DNA of 37,535 nt from CAZOWL01 sp964583605 (GTDB taxonomy: Bacteria > Pseudomonadota > Gammaproteobacteria > Chromatiales > Chromatiaceae), in contig CAZOWL010000037.1 in the NCBI GenBank assembly GCA_964583605.1, positions 1 to 37,535 of the forward strand. The letters run 5' to 3'. Under the pieces are notes generated by a model that ran no database searches, had not been told where the DNA came from, and saw nothing but the letters and a program-made list of their open reading frames with translations. Positions within the stretch are counted from its first letter, which is position 1. Each line of letters starts with the position of its first letter. Shown piece by piece: positions 37,448 to 37,535 of this stretch. A program made the position numbers and the translations under genes.

Positions 37448-37535
37448 GCGCCCCGGCGGCGAGGCGTCGTTACAGCCCTTGGCAATAGGGCTGGCTATTC
37501 CCGGCGGGCTGCGCCTAGCCTCGCCGCCGGGGCGC
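37448..37535. repeat. Perfect 18-bp inverted repeat at the window's end
   Basis: The arm at 37448-37465 (GCGCCCCGGCGGCGAGGC) is exactly complementary to 37518-37535, which is the last base of the window, so the repeat may continue. Inner pairings AGCCCT/AGGGCT and CAATAG/CTATT are also present. It could be the edge of a mobile or repetitive element; no transposase frame is recognisable. Confidence 0.75.

Overview
The window is a GC-rich chromosomal segment from a gammaproteobacterium. Every housekeeping gene looks gammaproteobacterial: bamE convergent with rnfH/ratA, the order rlmE-ftsH-folP-glmM, and a long block that matches in content and order the Pseudomonas aeruginosa stretch from pilT/pilU to chpA. 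A two-heme c-type cytochrome, ApbE, a TRAP solute receptor and an NrdB with a long low-complexity N-terminal linker fit a respiratory or sulfur-oxidising lineage such as Chromatiales. That placement is inference. No rRNA, tRNA, CRISPR array, phage module or intact transposase is visible.

Left block (about 90-7890): bamE faces a three-gene minus-strand group (SNF-family Na+ symporter, ratA, rnfH). Next come glmM, folP, ftsH and rlmE, all on the minus strand. Middle block (8041-16165): minus-strand pilG, pilI, pilJ and chpA, the Chp chemosensory system of type IV pili. A 116-bp structured repeat lies at each end of the chpA-pilJ-pilI segment in opposite orientation. Copy A separates chpA from rlmE. 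Copy B separates pilI from pilG, where pilH lies in P. aeruginosa. PilH and PilK are not encoded here.

Plus-strand block (16454-24305): gshB, apbE, tonB3-like, yqgE/algH, ruvX, pyrR, pyrB, a pseudo-dihydroorotase pyrC', and a PyrK-like flavin/2Fe-2S protein. From yqgE onward the genes abut or overlap. After pyrK lies a gene-free stretch with a perfect 16-bp parS-like palindrome, TGTTCCACGTGGAACA, at 24393-24408. It is followed on the minus strand by a membrane desaturase-like gene, an orphan Tat-exported TRAP receptor (dctP), pilU and pilT.

Right block: purK-purE follow nrdB by 5 bp. Upstream lie a pRiA4b ORF-3-family gene, wedged between nrdA and nrdB, and nrdA itself. Two NrdR-type boxes 31 bp apart overlap a sigma70-like promoter upstream of nrdA, so nucleotide reduction and the first committed part of purine synthesis may be co-regulated. 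A divergent diheme cytochrome c gene and two large inverted-repeat structures close the window.

Working together: chp/pil regulation (pilG, pilI, pilJ, chpA), the retraction ATPases (pilT, pilU) and the tonB3-like gene are the twitching-motility components. pyr, pur and nrd genes supply nucleotides. ftsH, bamE, glmM and ratA/rnfH are envelope and growth functions. I found no clearly new multi-gene system. The least explained signals are the inverted 116-bp repeats around chpA-pilJ-pilI, the parS-like site, and the hairpins at the right end.
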